From Chitinophaga pinensis (GTDB taxonomy: Bacteria; Bacteroidota; Bacteroidia; M30B66), in contig CALQJV010000058.1 in NCBI GenBank assembly GCA_943330985.1, positions 1 to 7,126 of the forward strand: 7,126 nt of DNA, in the 5' to 3' direction. The notes below the pieces were generated by a model, which had not been told where the DNA came from, made no database searches, and saw nothing but the letters and a program-made list of their open reading frames with translations. The position numbers and the translations under genes were made by a program. Below are positions 1 through 6,652 of this stretch, piece after piece (the first letter of the stretch is position 1; every line of letters begins with the position of its first letter).

Positions 1-641
1 ATTCCCGCTTTGGAAATTAAAAGGAGGGTTGATAATGCAAAAAGGGAAATGAATCCAACATTGAATAATTTTTTTTGAAACAACGGGTCCTTGACTTTAA
101 GAATCATCCAAAAGGCAGTGCAAACATACATTGCCATATAACTCGGATGAATAATTCGGGATAATCGTTCTTTAAAGAAATAGTTAATTCCGAAATCCCA
201 GATTTCGATGCCTTGTGCCAGATAATATTTTGTCATTATAAAGTTATAGGCGGCAAATAATATCCAGCCCATCATGGCTAATCCACAACCAATCACAAAT
301 AGTTGAAGCGTCTTTCTGAACTGTTCTGAATTTAATGGAACGGTGAAGAAAACCAATGGCATGAGGAAAAGCGACATTTTGGTTTCTACTTCTCGAGAGC
401 CGCTTTGCAAATTATGAGACCATGCCAATCCTAAGCAATACATGATAAATATACCCGTAAATACGAAAAAAGCTTTCGGCTGAAAATGCACTTTTGTAAT
501 ACCTCTAAAGCCTAAACCAAAGACCCAATTGATAGTTAAAAAGAAAATGCAAGCAGCCGACCATGCAGGATTTATGGGGAGCAGAAAGGCAAATAATTGC
601 GTCAATCTGATATGGATGGTATGTTGAATGGAATTAGTCAA
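1..641 (-). CDS. O-antigen ligase/polymerase family membrane protein (Wzy_C/WaaL-like), N-terminal part, cut by the window edge
   Basis: This frame is open for 213 codons and runs off the window at position 1, so the C-terminal half is missing. The protein is strongly hydrophobic, with apparent membrane segments near residues 14-44, 56-74, 89-103, 112-135, 168-182 and 193-210. Features that recall Bacteroidota O-antigen-ligase-type proteins are LLPIN (20-24), LAWSHNLQSG (72-81) followed by REVETKMSLFL (83-93), HPSYMAMY (165-172), and LLISKAG (207-213) at the cut. Family members act in the periplasm or inner membrane and transfer lipid-linked glycan to lipid A-core, polymerise repeat units, or glycosylate proteins; the sequence cannot separate these. 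The frame has no ATG. TTG at 641-639 is the best start, overlapping the end of the upstream PLP-enzyme gene by 8 bases; a second TTG at 605-603 would remove 12 residues. Family assignment is from remembered patterns and is fairly secure. Confidence 0.78.
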   Translation of the reverse strand, partial: MTNSIQHTIHIRLTQLFAFLLPINPAWSAACIFFLTINWVFGLGFRGITKVHFQPKAFFVFTGIFIMYCLGLAWSHNLQSGSREVETKMSLFLMPLVFFTVPLNSEQFRKTLQLFVIGCGLAMMGWILFAAYNFIMTKYYLAQGIEIWDFGINYFFKERLSRIIHPSYMAMYVCTAFWMILKVKDPLFQKKLFNVGFISLFALSTLLLISKAG

Positions 642-1797
642 AGGATAAAATCTGTTCTTTGTTTTGTATTAAAAATGAAATAATGCATGCTAATTTTTGA
701 GGAGTAATATCCTTATTTGTTGGGAGATTTATACAATGTTTTGCTATGTTTTCGGCAATGGGAAATTGCCCATATTCATAGTTCCACAAATGATAGTTTT
801 CTTCAATTGGGTGGATGGGAGAGATAAACCAATCGCCAAGTTCGATAGATTTCTTTTCGGCCAATTGCAGGAATAAGCTTCTGTCTTTTACTAAAATGGG
901 GTATTTTAAATAAGCATGATCTTGGTGTGTGTATACCTTGATTCCCATTTGCTGAAGAAACTCATCGTATTGTTTGGCGATATTTTTTCGATGAGTCACA
1001 TATTGATCTAATTTTTTCAATTCAGCAATACCGGTTTTCATTTGAATCGGTGACATTTTTTTTAGAAAGCCGTTTGGAATTTCTGGTTTTGCCAATTCGT
1101 TACCTTGTGAAGATCCAACAATGAGATTATTCTTGCTAAGAAATCGATACAGCTTTATCATGGGCCAATAAATAGCAGGCGCTTTCATAATTGCACGAAC
1201 TTTCAATAACATAGACAATTGAAATCGTTCCATAAAACTTGGATCGATAGCATTGGACTCGAAAACGTTCATCTTTTCTGCTATTGGTTGATCTCGAACA
1301 TAGGCCATTCCACCAATACCAGTTGAAAATGGTTTATTCCATTGGCTTGAAAAGAACGCTGCATCGGCTATAGTTCCATTTTTTATTCCCCTGTAATATC
1401 CTCCAATACCGTGTGTGCAATCTTCAATAACAACAATATGGTACTCATTCGCAATACGCATAATTGCATCCAAATCGGACGATAATCCGAAGGTGTTTTG
1501 AGCAATGATTAACTTTGTTTTGGGAGTAATTTTCTTGCGAATCTCTTCCGGGTCACAATTTAACGTCTGCGGGTTTATATCAACATAAACCGGTTTTGCA
1601 TCGCAATACAAAATGGCGTTAGGAACAACTACACAGGTAAAAGCGGGCAAAATAACTTCGTCGTCTTTGGAAATTCCAAATGATTTTAACAAAGCATAAA
1701 GCGCAACACGACCTTTCCAAAAAAGCGTTATGTGCGATTCTTTTACATTTAAGTAATTAGCTAATTCAGATTTATAATTATTAATTAATACGCTCAT
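634..1797 (-). CDS. DegT/DnrJ/EryC1/StrS-family PLP-dependent sugar aminotransferase
   Basis: This 387-residue protein has the usual family length (about 360-400). It probably transfers an amino group from glutamate to a nucleotide-linked keto-sugar in the cytoplasm, giving an amino-deoxy sugar for the glycan. Visible landmarks are the N-terminal GRVALYALLKSFG segment (29-41), DEVILPAFTC (46-55), PVYVDINP (69-76), the cofactor-binding acidic motif IEDCTHGIGG (124-133, with D126 expected to contact the PLP ring nitrogen), and a lysine in WNKPFSTGIGG (153-163). K155 is the expected Schiff-base lysine. SPIQMKTGIAEL (249-260) matches the usual post-lysine helix. Residues about 186-245 hold an extra basic and aromatic stretch, described in the findings. 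No dehydratase or epimerase is present to identify the substrate. The ATG at 1797 lies 5 bases after the upstream glycosyltransferase stop. The family is secure; the substrate is unknown, and a dehydratase-type family member cannot be excluded. Confidence 0.88.
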   Translation of the reverse strand: MSVLINNYKSELANYLNVKESHITLFWKGRVALYALLKSFGISKDDEVILPAFTCVVVPNAILYCDAKPVYVDINPQTLNCDPEEIRKKITPKTKLIIAQNTFGLSSDLDAIMRIANEYHIVVIEDCTHGIGGYYRGIKNGTIADAAFFSSQWNKPFSTGIGGMAYVRDQPIAEKMNVFESNAIDPSFMERFQLSMLLKVRAIMKAPAIYWPMIKLYRFLSKNNLIVGSSQGNELAKPEIPNGFLKKMSPIQMKTGIAELKKLDQYVTHRKNIAKQYDEFLQQMGIKVYTHQDHAYLKYPILVKDRSLFLQLAEKKSIELGDWFISPIHPIEENYHLWNYEYGQFPIAENIAKHCINLPTNKDITPQKLACIISFLIQNKEQILSFD

Positions 1798-1802
1798 GTT
1801 CT

Positions 1803-3014
1803 TTATATCAGTTCAAGATATTTTTCAGCGAGTACTTTGTATGTGTGATGTTCAAGAACATACCTTCTCCCCATTTTCCCCAATTCTTCTCTTTGGGAGT
1901 TGGTCATGTTTTTCATTGAATAAATTGCTTTAATAATTTCAGCTGTATTTTCTGGATGAACAGAAATTCCCGCCTGAGCATCTTTTACTGGGTCATTAAA
2001 TGCATTAACTGAGTGAATAATAGGTTTTGCCGAATACAGATAATCAAAAAGTTTATTTGCAGAAATACCAAAACGATAGAGCGAATCATTTTTCCATCCA
2101 ATATAACAGACATCAAATCGGTTTAAAAGCGATTGGAATTCTTCTTTTTTAACGGAATCATAAAACTTTACATTGTTACATCCATTCGTTTGTTCGATAA
2201 ATTTATTTTTCTCAGCCCCATTCCCGAAAACCACAAATGCGATTTCTTTATCATCTTTTAATTCAATTGCGGCATTAATAAACCAATCTAACGCATTCGA
2301 AACACCAATGCTTCCAGCGTATCCAACAATAAATTTATTTTGAGGTAATTGATCAGCAACTGTTTTTTCGAGTGCTTGAGGATTAGCAACTTCATCCAAA
2401 TCAATTCCATTTGGAATACATACTATTTTGTTTGGGTTAACACCGTATTTAATAACATGCAAATATCCGCCAGGTAGAACAGAAACAATGGAATCGGAAT
2501 TCTTATAAGCAAACCTTTCGAATTGCTTCATGAATAAGATAAGAGGATTTAAGGAAGAAATCCCTGCTAATTCTTGCAAACTCAAGGGCCAAATATCGCG
2601 TATTTCAAAAATCAATTTCGCATTAAATTTCCTCGCCCATTTCTTTGCCCGAACAATTGGAAATAGAGAAGGTGATGAAACAATGATTGTATCGGGTTGA
2701 GTTAAATTATTGAGAGGGATTTTTTTTAATTGAACCATGAATTTTAACATATTCATAAATCGTCCAATACTGGTTGATTTTTCGTAAGATGGAATCTTTA
2801 CCCAGCAATAATTAATTCCTTGAATGTTTTCAAATGTGAAATCTCCTTTGATTTCAGGTTGTTGCTTAAATAGGTGGGAATATGAGCCTGAAATAATAAA
2901 TACATTATGGCCCGCTTTTACAAATTCTTTTGCAAGATAATAATGCCTGAACTCCATGCCGTGTATAGGAGAGCCTGCATATTGATTTACAATCCAAATT
3001 GTTTTTGTGCTCAC
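1803..3014 (-). CDS. GT4-type glycosyltransferase, WbuB-like group
   Basis: This 403-residue protein has a two-domain GT-B layout and should add one sugar from a nucleotide donor to a lipid-linked acceptor at the cytoplasmic membrane face. The N-terminal acceptor domain shows WIVNQYAG (7-14) and RHYYLAKEFVKAGH (23-36), the pattern of WbuB-like glycosyltransferases, then IVSSPSLFPI (111-120) and FEIRDIWPLSLQELAG (136-151). The linker carries IPNGID (200-205). The donor-binding domain begins with FIVGYAGSIG (228-237) and contains VFGNG (262-266) and ISANKLFDYLYSAKPII (317-333), where aspartate 324 takes the place of the glutamate usual in KLFEY. The start is GTG at 3014, which overlaps the upstream stop as GTGA, suggesting translational coupling; the N-terminal beta strand begins at once, which supports this start. 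Donor sugar and linkage cannot be read from the sequence. Confidence 0.88.
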   Translation of the reverse strand: MSTKTIWIVNQYAGSPIHGMEFRHYYLAKEFVKAGHNVFIISGSYSHLFKQQPEIKGDFTFENIQGINYCWVKIPSYEKSTSIGRFMNMLKFMVQLKKIPLNNLTQPDTIIVSSPSLFPIVRAKKWARKFNAKLIFEIRDIWPLSLQELAGISSLNPLILFMKQFERFAYKNSDSIVSVLPGGYLHVIKYGVNPNKIVCIPNGIDLDEVANPQALEKTVADQLPQNKFIVGYAGSIGVSNALDWFINAAIELKDDKEIAFVVFGNGAEKNKFIEQTNGCNNVKFYDSVKKEEFQSLLNRFDVCYIGWKNDSLYRFGISANKLFDYLYSAKPIIHSVNAFNDPVKDAQAGISVHPENTAEIIKAIYSMKNMTNSQREELGKMGRRYVLEHHTYKVLAEKYLELI

Positions 3015-4108
3015 TTTAAAGTCGTATAAAATTCAACCAATTTCTTCGATTCTGCATTCCAAGAATAATTCTCATTTGCTGCTTTTTGACCATTACGACC
3101 CATCTCGGAAGCAATTTCGTTATTTGATAATAGGAAGTTGATGGCTTCCGTAATTGCTTTACTATTTTTCGGATCCACACACATGCCGCATTGATGCTTG
3201 TCGATTATTGCTCGCCATAAAGGAAAATCGGATGCAATAACAGGAATGCCAGCTGCCATATATTCAAACATTTTGATGGGAAGCGAATCGAGATAAGCTT
3301 GTGTAGGATGAAGCGTTACCATGCCAATTTTTGAACGAGAGAGTATTTCAATAATCTCTTTCCGACCAACAAATCCATATTCGTTTACATTGCGCCATCC
3401 TTTGCGTTCCATCAAACTTTCTCGCAACGAAATTGGCGCATAGTTACCCGCTAAATTTAACTGGGCATCCACTTCATTCATCGCATCTATGAGTTCAGCA
3501 ATTCCTCTCGAAATAAAAATACCTCCAACATAACACACTTCATTTTTTCTTTTCTCCCAATCAACATCAATCGACAATTTCTCCAAAATTGGATAGTTAT
3601 TAATGTTTACAGTATTGCGATTGCTCTGAAGAAAACGTTTTTGAATATGTGGAGTAGCTGCTACAATACCACTCAATTGAGACGCTATCTTATTCTCATA
3701 ATGCTCTACAAGTTTCGAAATTGTTTTTCTGAGTATAGCTGGTATCCAAAGCTTATCTAAGATTTGTCGTGGCAAGTCTTCATGTGAATCATAAATAACT
3801 TTTTTGCCGTGTTTTTTTTGTAATTGAATACCAATGCGTAATAATTCAGGGTCATGAAAATGATAAACATCGGCGTTTACTTTTACAGCTTCTTGATATA
3901 CAGCATCAACAGTTTTAATCATTCGACCTAAACGACTGCGAGTTTGATCAGCAACCGAAATAACATTTACACCCTCAAAGATTCCACGTTCTCCATTTAC
4001 CGCAATGAGCGTTACATCAAAACCTGCTTTTGCAGAGGAAACACATTCTTTTTCAAAAATGCGGACATCATTCCATTTATGTACAGAAGTGAGGTGACAA
4101 ACTTTCAT
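3011..4108 (-). CDS. GT4-type glycosyltransferase, second of three
   Basis: This 365-residue protein has the GT-B architecture typical of retaining GT4 enzymes and probably extends a lipid-linked glycan in the cytoplasm. It opens with KVCHLTSVHKWNDVRIFEKEC (about residues 2-22), a hallmark of a GT group common in Bacteroidota surface-polysaccharide loci. The N-terminal domain also has VYHFHDPELL (81-90) and KVIYDSHED (103-111). After the linker (NNYP, 170-173, where other GT4 enzymes often have an NG pair), the donor domain starts at VCYVGGIFISRGIAELIDA (191-209) and holds NEYGFVGR (242-249) and LPIKMFEYMAAGIPVIASD (276-294), with E282 in the usual position for donor binding. The ATG at 4108 overlaps the upstream stop as ATGA, and its own TGA overlaps the next gene's GTG. 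The fold is secure; the sugar specificity is unknown. Confidence 0.88.
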   Translation of the reverse strand: MKVCHLTSVHKWNDVRIFEKECVSSAKAGFDVTLIAVNGERGIFEGVNVISVADQTRSRLGRMIKTVDAVYQEAVKVNADVYHFHDPELLRIGIQLQKKHGKKVIYDSHEDLPRQILDKLWIPAILRKTISKLVEHYENKIASQLSGIVAATPHIQKRFLQSNRNTVNINNYPILEKLSIDVDWEKRKNEVCYVGGIFISRGIAELIDAMNEVDAQLNLAGNYAPISLRESLMERKGWRNVNEYGFVGRKEIIEILSRSKIGMVTLHPTQAYLDSLPIKMFEYMAAGIPVIASDFPLWRAIIDKHQCGMCVDPKNSKAITEAINFLLSNNEIASEMGRNGQKAANENYSWNAESKKLVEFYTTLK

Positions 4109-5148
4109 TTCGAATTTTTTAAAAGAAAATCATAAAGCTGAATAAATACTTTTTTGTTTGCCAATTTAGTTCCTTTTTCATCCACAATCTTTTTATTTAA
4201 CGATGCAACTTCAGCGATATTCAATGCTAAAGCACGTTTAAAAAAGTCATCGTTTAAGGATTTTAATATGATTCCATTTTCCCCATTTATTATCCATTCA
4301 TTGTTTGCCGGAATATTTGAAAGAACCGGAATACAGCCATAGGCCATCGCCTCAAGCAAACTTATGGCTGTTGCGTCGCTTTCGGGAATGGAAACAAAGA
4401 GTTTTGCTTTTGCATAATATTCGGCATTTTTTACTTTGTCGACCCATCCCACAAATTCTACATTTCTTTTTAAGTCGAGCTTCTCTGTTAATGATATTAA
4501 CGCCTCTGTTTCTTCGCCCGTGGCTGCAATAACTAATTTCCAAGATTGATCTTCGGTGTTATCTATAAATTTTTTAAATCCTTCAATAACTTGATCAATG
4601 CGATAGTTTTTCTTGTGCAGCCGATTAGAATAAATGATGTTTTCTTTAGGTAATTGCAAATCAATAATCTCAATACCAAAATTTGCAATGCGAATATCCA
4701 ATTTCTTCTCGGGAACTAATTGCCGCATTTCGGCAGCCATAAAAATGGAATCGGAAGTAAAAGCATCTGCATTTCGCAGATTAAATTGGACCATCTTTTT
4801 CAGAAGCCAATTTGTTTTAGGGAGAACTAAAATATCGCTTCCCCAAGCGGTAAGAATCTTGGGAATATGAAATTTTGCAGCTGCTTTTAATGAATAAAAG
4901 GCATAGGAATTTGCTTGATGAATATGGATGATTGATGGGTTGAATTCATAAATGATTTGCTTGATTTTTCCAATGGTTTTTAAGCCCGAAATAGGATTTA
5001 AATGAAAGTTTAGTTCTATGGTATTGATAGCACTATGCTCTCTCTTTTTATCGGTTATCAATAAAATTTCATCAAAATAATCACGAATTAACTCTATGTA
5101 ATTGTATACATGAATGGTATTAGAACCAATGATTAATAGCTTTTTCAT
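4105..5148 (-). CDS. GT4-type glycosyltransferase, first of three in the transcript
   Basis: This 347-residue protein is a GT-B-fold transferase and is the first of the three glycosyltransferases to be translated. N-terminal domain signatures are KKLLIIGSNTIHVYNYIEL (2-20), IIHIHQANSYAF (73-84) and ILTAWGSDILVLP (98-110); a WGSDI motif recurs in GT4 enzymes of surface-glycan loci. The C-terminal donor domain has IIYSNRLHKKNYRIDQVIEGF (171-191), LVIAATGEE (205-213), VEFVGWV (230-236) and SIPESDATAISLLEAMAYG (253-271), where E256 and E266 lie close to the usual E-x7-E region. The in-frame codon TAA at 5172-5170 closes the frame upstream, so ATG 5148 is the only plausible start. It follows the only sizeable gap in the operon (37 bases). 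Its TGA overlaps the next ATG as ATGA. Donor and acceptor are unknown. Confidence 0.87.
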   Translation of the reverse strand: MKKLLIIGSNTIHVYNYIELIRDYFDEILLITDKKREHSAINTIELNFHLNPISGLKTIGKIKQIIYEFNPSIIHIHQANSYAFYSLKAAAKFHIPKILTAWGSDILVLPKTNWLLKKMVQFNLRNADAFTSDSIFMAAEMRQLVPEKKLDIRIANFGIEIIDLQLPKENIIYSNRLHKKNYRIDQVIEGFKKFIDNTEDQSWKLVIAATGEETEALISLTEKLDLKRNVEFVGWVDKVKNAEYYAKAKLFVSIPESDATAISLLEAMAYGCIPVLSNIPANNEWIINGENGIILKSLNDDFFKRALALNIAEVASLNKKIVDEKGTKLANKKVFIQLYDFLLKNSK

Positions 5149-5185
5149 TGCATGGGCATTAGTTGTGTTTTATTCCAAACATGTA
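5149..5185 (-). promoter_or_regulatory. 37-base intergenic spacer holding two chained mini-ORFs that end on the next start codon
   Basis: Read on the minus strand, this spacer contains ATG at 5182 opening a 7-codon ORF (MFGIKHN) that stops with TAA at 5161-5159. That stop shares its last base with another ATG (TAATG), which opens a 4-codon ORF (MPMQ) whose TGA at 5147-5145 overlaps the glycosyltransferase start as ATGA. The layout could pass ribosomes from the deacetylase-like gene to the glycosyltransferase by termination and re-initiation. No Shine-Dalgarno, hairpin or Bacteroidota-style promoter (TTTG and TAnnTTTG boxes) is evident. Chance remains possible in such a short AT-rich stretch. 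Confidence 0.3.
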
Positions 5186-5971
5186 TTATCGATAACTTAT
5201 TCCTTCTCTGAATCTTTTAAAATTCTCATATGTATTCCAATAGAAACTAGACTTCCAATTTTTTGGGTGCAACAATAAATGTACGATTTGGAATTGATCC
5301 AGCGCTTGCAATTGCGAAATCCTACCTACATAATACTTTGGTCCAAATGCGTCCATAATATTAATGTTGTAATTATCTAAGAATTCACGATCATATGCTT
5401 CGAAAGTCAAGCCATTGTCATCTAAAAATTCTCGATTAATAAATGCATGATTAGGCATTTTTAACTTTCGATTAGCAAAGTCTCCATGACTAGCAATGTA
5501 TTTGATCTTCTTACCTAATTTTGTCTCAAGTGCTAATAAATTATTTTTGAATTCAATTCTGATTGCTTTAAATTGATCTTGAATTTCTTGCGAAGATTTA
5601 ATTTTATGGCGCTTTGCGAAAGTGGCTAATTCTTCATAATGATAGCCGCAATCTGAGCCATATTCTATAATCTCATTCATCATCTGAATATCTATTGTAC
5701 ACAATCGAAAATAATAGGAGGTGTGAATCATGTACTTTTTCTCAATGTATAACCATTCTTTGCAATAAGTTGGATCTGAATCAATATCTTGACGAATCAT
5801 TAAAATTTTCTGATTGCCTATTTCATTCTTTTTAACTAAATCGTAAAATTGACTATGTGACATTATTTTGAAGCCTTTATTCAAAGCTGTTTTAATCAAA
5901 TGTTCATAATCATTGATTCTGTTTCTGAGGAAATAATCGAACCAAATTCGTTTTAAAACTGTTTTGATCAT
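5186..5971 (-). CDS. Polysaccharide-deacetylase-like protein (NodB/CE4-superfamily-like)
   Basis: This 261-residue protein has no signal peptide or clear membrane segment, so it is probably cytoplasmic. It resembles a divergent group of NodB-like proteins found in glycan clusters. Motif 1 reads MIRQDIDSDP (58-67), where relatives usually have RHDVD: the two aspartates (D62, D64) are kept but His is replaced by Gln61. Further landmarks are TSYYFRL (84-90), YGSDCGYHYEEL (104-115, with H111 a likely metal ligand), IASHGDFANRK (159-169, H162) and VHLLLHPKNW (230-239, H235). A true family member would remove an N- or O-acyl group from a sugar using a metal and an aspartate base. The start ATG at 5971 overlaps the stop of the GNAT-like gene as ATGA, suggesting the two work together. 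The fold is fairly likely; activity is uncertain, and a non-enzymatic role is possible. Confidence 0.68.
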   Translation of the reverse strand: MIKTVLKRIWFDYFLRNRINDYEHLIKTALNKGFKIMSHSQFYDLVKKNEIGNQKILMIRQDIDSDPTYCKEWLYIEKKYMIHTSYYFRLCTIDIQMMNEIIEYGSDCGYHYEELATFAKRHKIKSSQEIQDQFKAIRIEFKNNLLALETKLGKKIKYIASHGDFANRKLKMPNHAFINREFLDDNGLTFEAYDREFLDNYNINIMDAFGPKYYVGRISQLQALDQFQIVHLLLHPKNWKSSFYWNTYENFKRFREGISYR

Positions 5972-6648
5972 TCCCTAAAATTTACTGTAAAAGGCTTAAA
6001 TCCGATTCGTTTCTTGAACATCACTAGGCCATTTTCAACCTTGCCAAATGTGTCGTACATAATGAATTTCGTTTTGTTAAGTGCAATATAATATGATACA
6101 ATATTTGTCATGAGCAAGTACATAATATTGTCTTTTAAATAATCTCCATGACCAAGAATACGATTAATTAAGGCAATTTCACCCACTTCATATGTCCAAG
6201 CATACGCTACCAATTTACCCTCTAAGGAATAGATCCCGAACCATTTATTTTCTTCATCATGCTGCCATTCTTCCACTTTAATTAAATAGCTTTCATCCAT
6301 AGTTCGTCCTTGCCTTTCAGAGGAAGAAGTGTTTATTTCAAATATATCATTAATAAACATATTCGGATTTAACTTATGAAAAGTATAATTTAATTTGGTA
6401 CATCTTCTAGAAAAATAAGCTGCAGAATTTTTACCACTTACTAAAGTTAAATATTCCTCCCCATTTGAAAATATTGCAATTGGCAATAAAGAGATATTGT
6501 ATTTTTTAAGTTTAATAAAACCTCTTTTCCAAGACCTTGAATTGAAATATTTTAAGAGTCGCTTGGATAACTCTGATTTACCTAAATGAATTATAACCTT
6601 TCCTTCGGGTGAAAGTATATTTTTAATAAGGAATTTAAATTTATTCAT
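5968..6648 (-). CDS. Probable GNAT/FemAB-like acyltransferase of a glycan cluster
   Basis: This 226-residue protein matches no family I can name with certainty. Its C-terminal two thirds look like a GNAT-type fold: a strand-rich core KWFGIYSLEGKLVAYAWTY (about 135-153), then NRILGHGDYLKDNIMYLLMTNI (about 162-183), which resembles a cofactor-binding loop and helix, then KFIMYDTFGKVENGLVMFKKRIGFKP (about 194-219), close to the typical GNAT ending in which a GF pair follows a basic helix. A distinctive segment, EINTSSSERQGRTMDESYL (104-122), recalls a pattern I associate with uncharacterised proteins beside deacetylase-like genes. The N-terminus is rich in lysine and arginine and lacks a signal peptide. 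The gene is more AT-rich than its neighbours. It starts at ATG 6648, 4 bases after the acyltransferase stop, and its TGA overlaps the deacetylase-like start. An acyl or aminoacyl transfer to a sugar is inferred, not shown. Confidence 0.55.
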   Translation of the reverse strand: MNKFKFLIKNILSPEGKVIIHLGKSELSKRLLKYFNSRSWKRGFIKLKKYNISLLPIAIFSNGEEYLTLVSGKNSAAYFSRRCTKLNYTFHKLNPNMFINDIFEINTSSSERQGRTMDESYLIKVEEWQHDEENKWFGIYSLEGKLVAYAWTYEVGEIALINRILGHGDYLKDNIMYLLMTNIVSYYIALNKTKFIMYDTFGKVENGLVMFKKRIGFKPFTVNFRE

Positions 6649-6652
6649 TATT

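Noticed and set aside
3944..4135. Plus-strand open frame of 63 codons
   Set aside because: It lies opposite the glycosyltransferase genes at 3011-5148, spans their junction, has no recognisable domain, and the opposite frames carry clear family motifs.
4154..4870. Three plus-strand frames (4154-4342, 4305-4532, 4634-4870) and one minus-strand frame in another phase (4352-4543)
   Set aside because: All lie inside the glycosyltransferase gene 4105-5148. Their translations show no family pattern and overlap one another, as expected for shadows of a real gene.
5149..5185. Internal Bacteroidota-type promoter in the spacer
   Set aside because: A TTTG is present, but TA lies four bases before it rather than two, and no upstream TTTG box at suitable spacing was seen. 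The neighbouring overlaps favour one transcript.
5966..5978. AGGGA just before the start of the deacetylase-like gene as a ribosome binding site
   Set aside because: It directly abuts the ATG, too close for Shine-Dalgarno pairing, and no other gene here has such a site.
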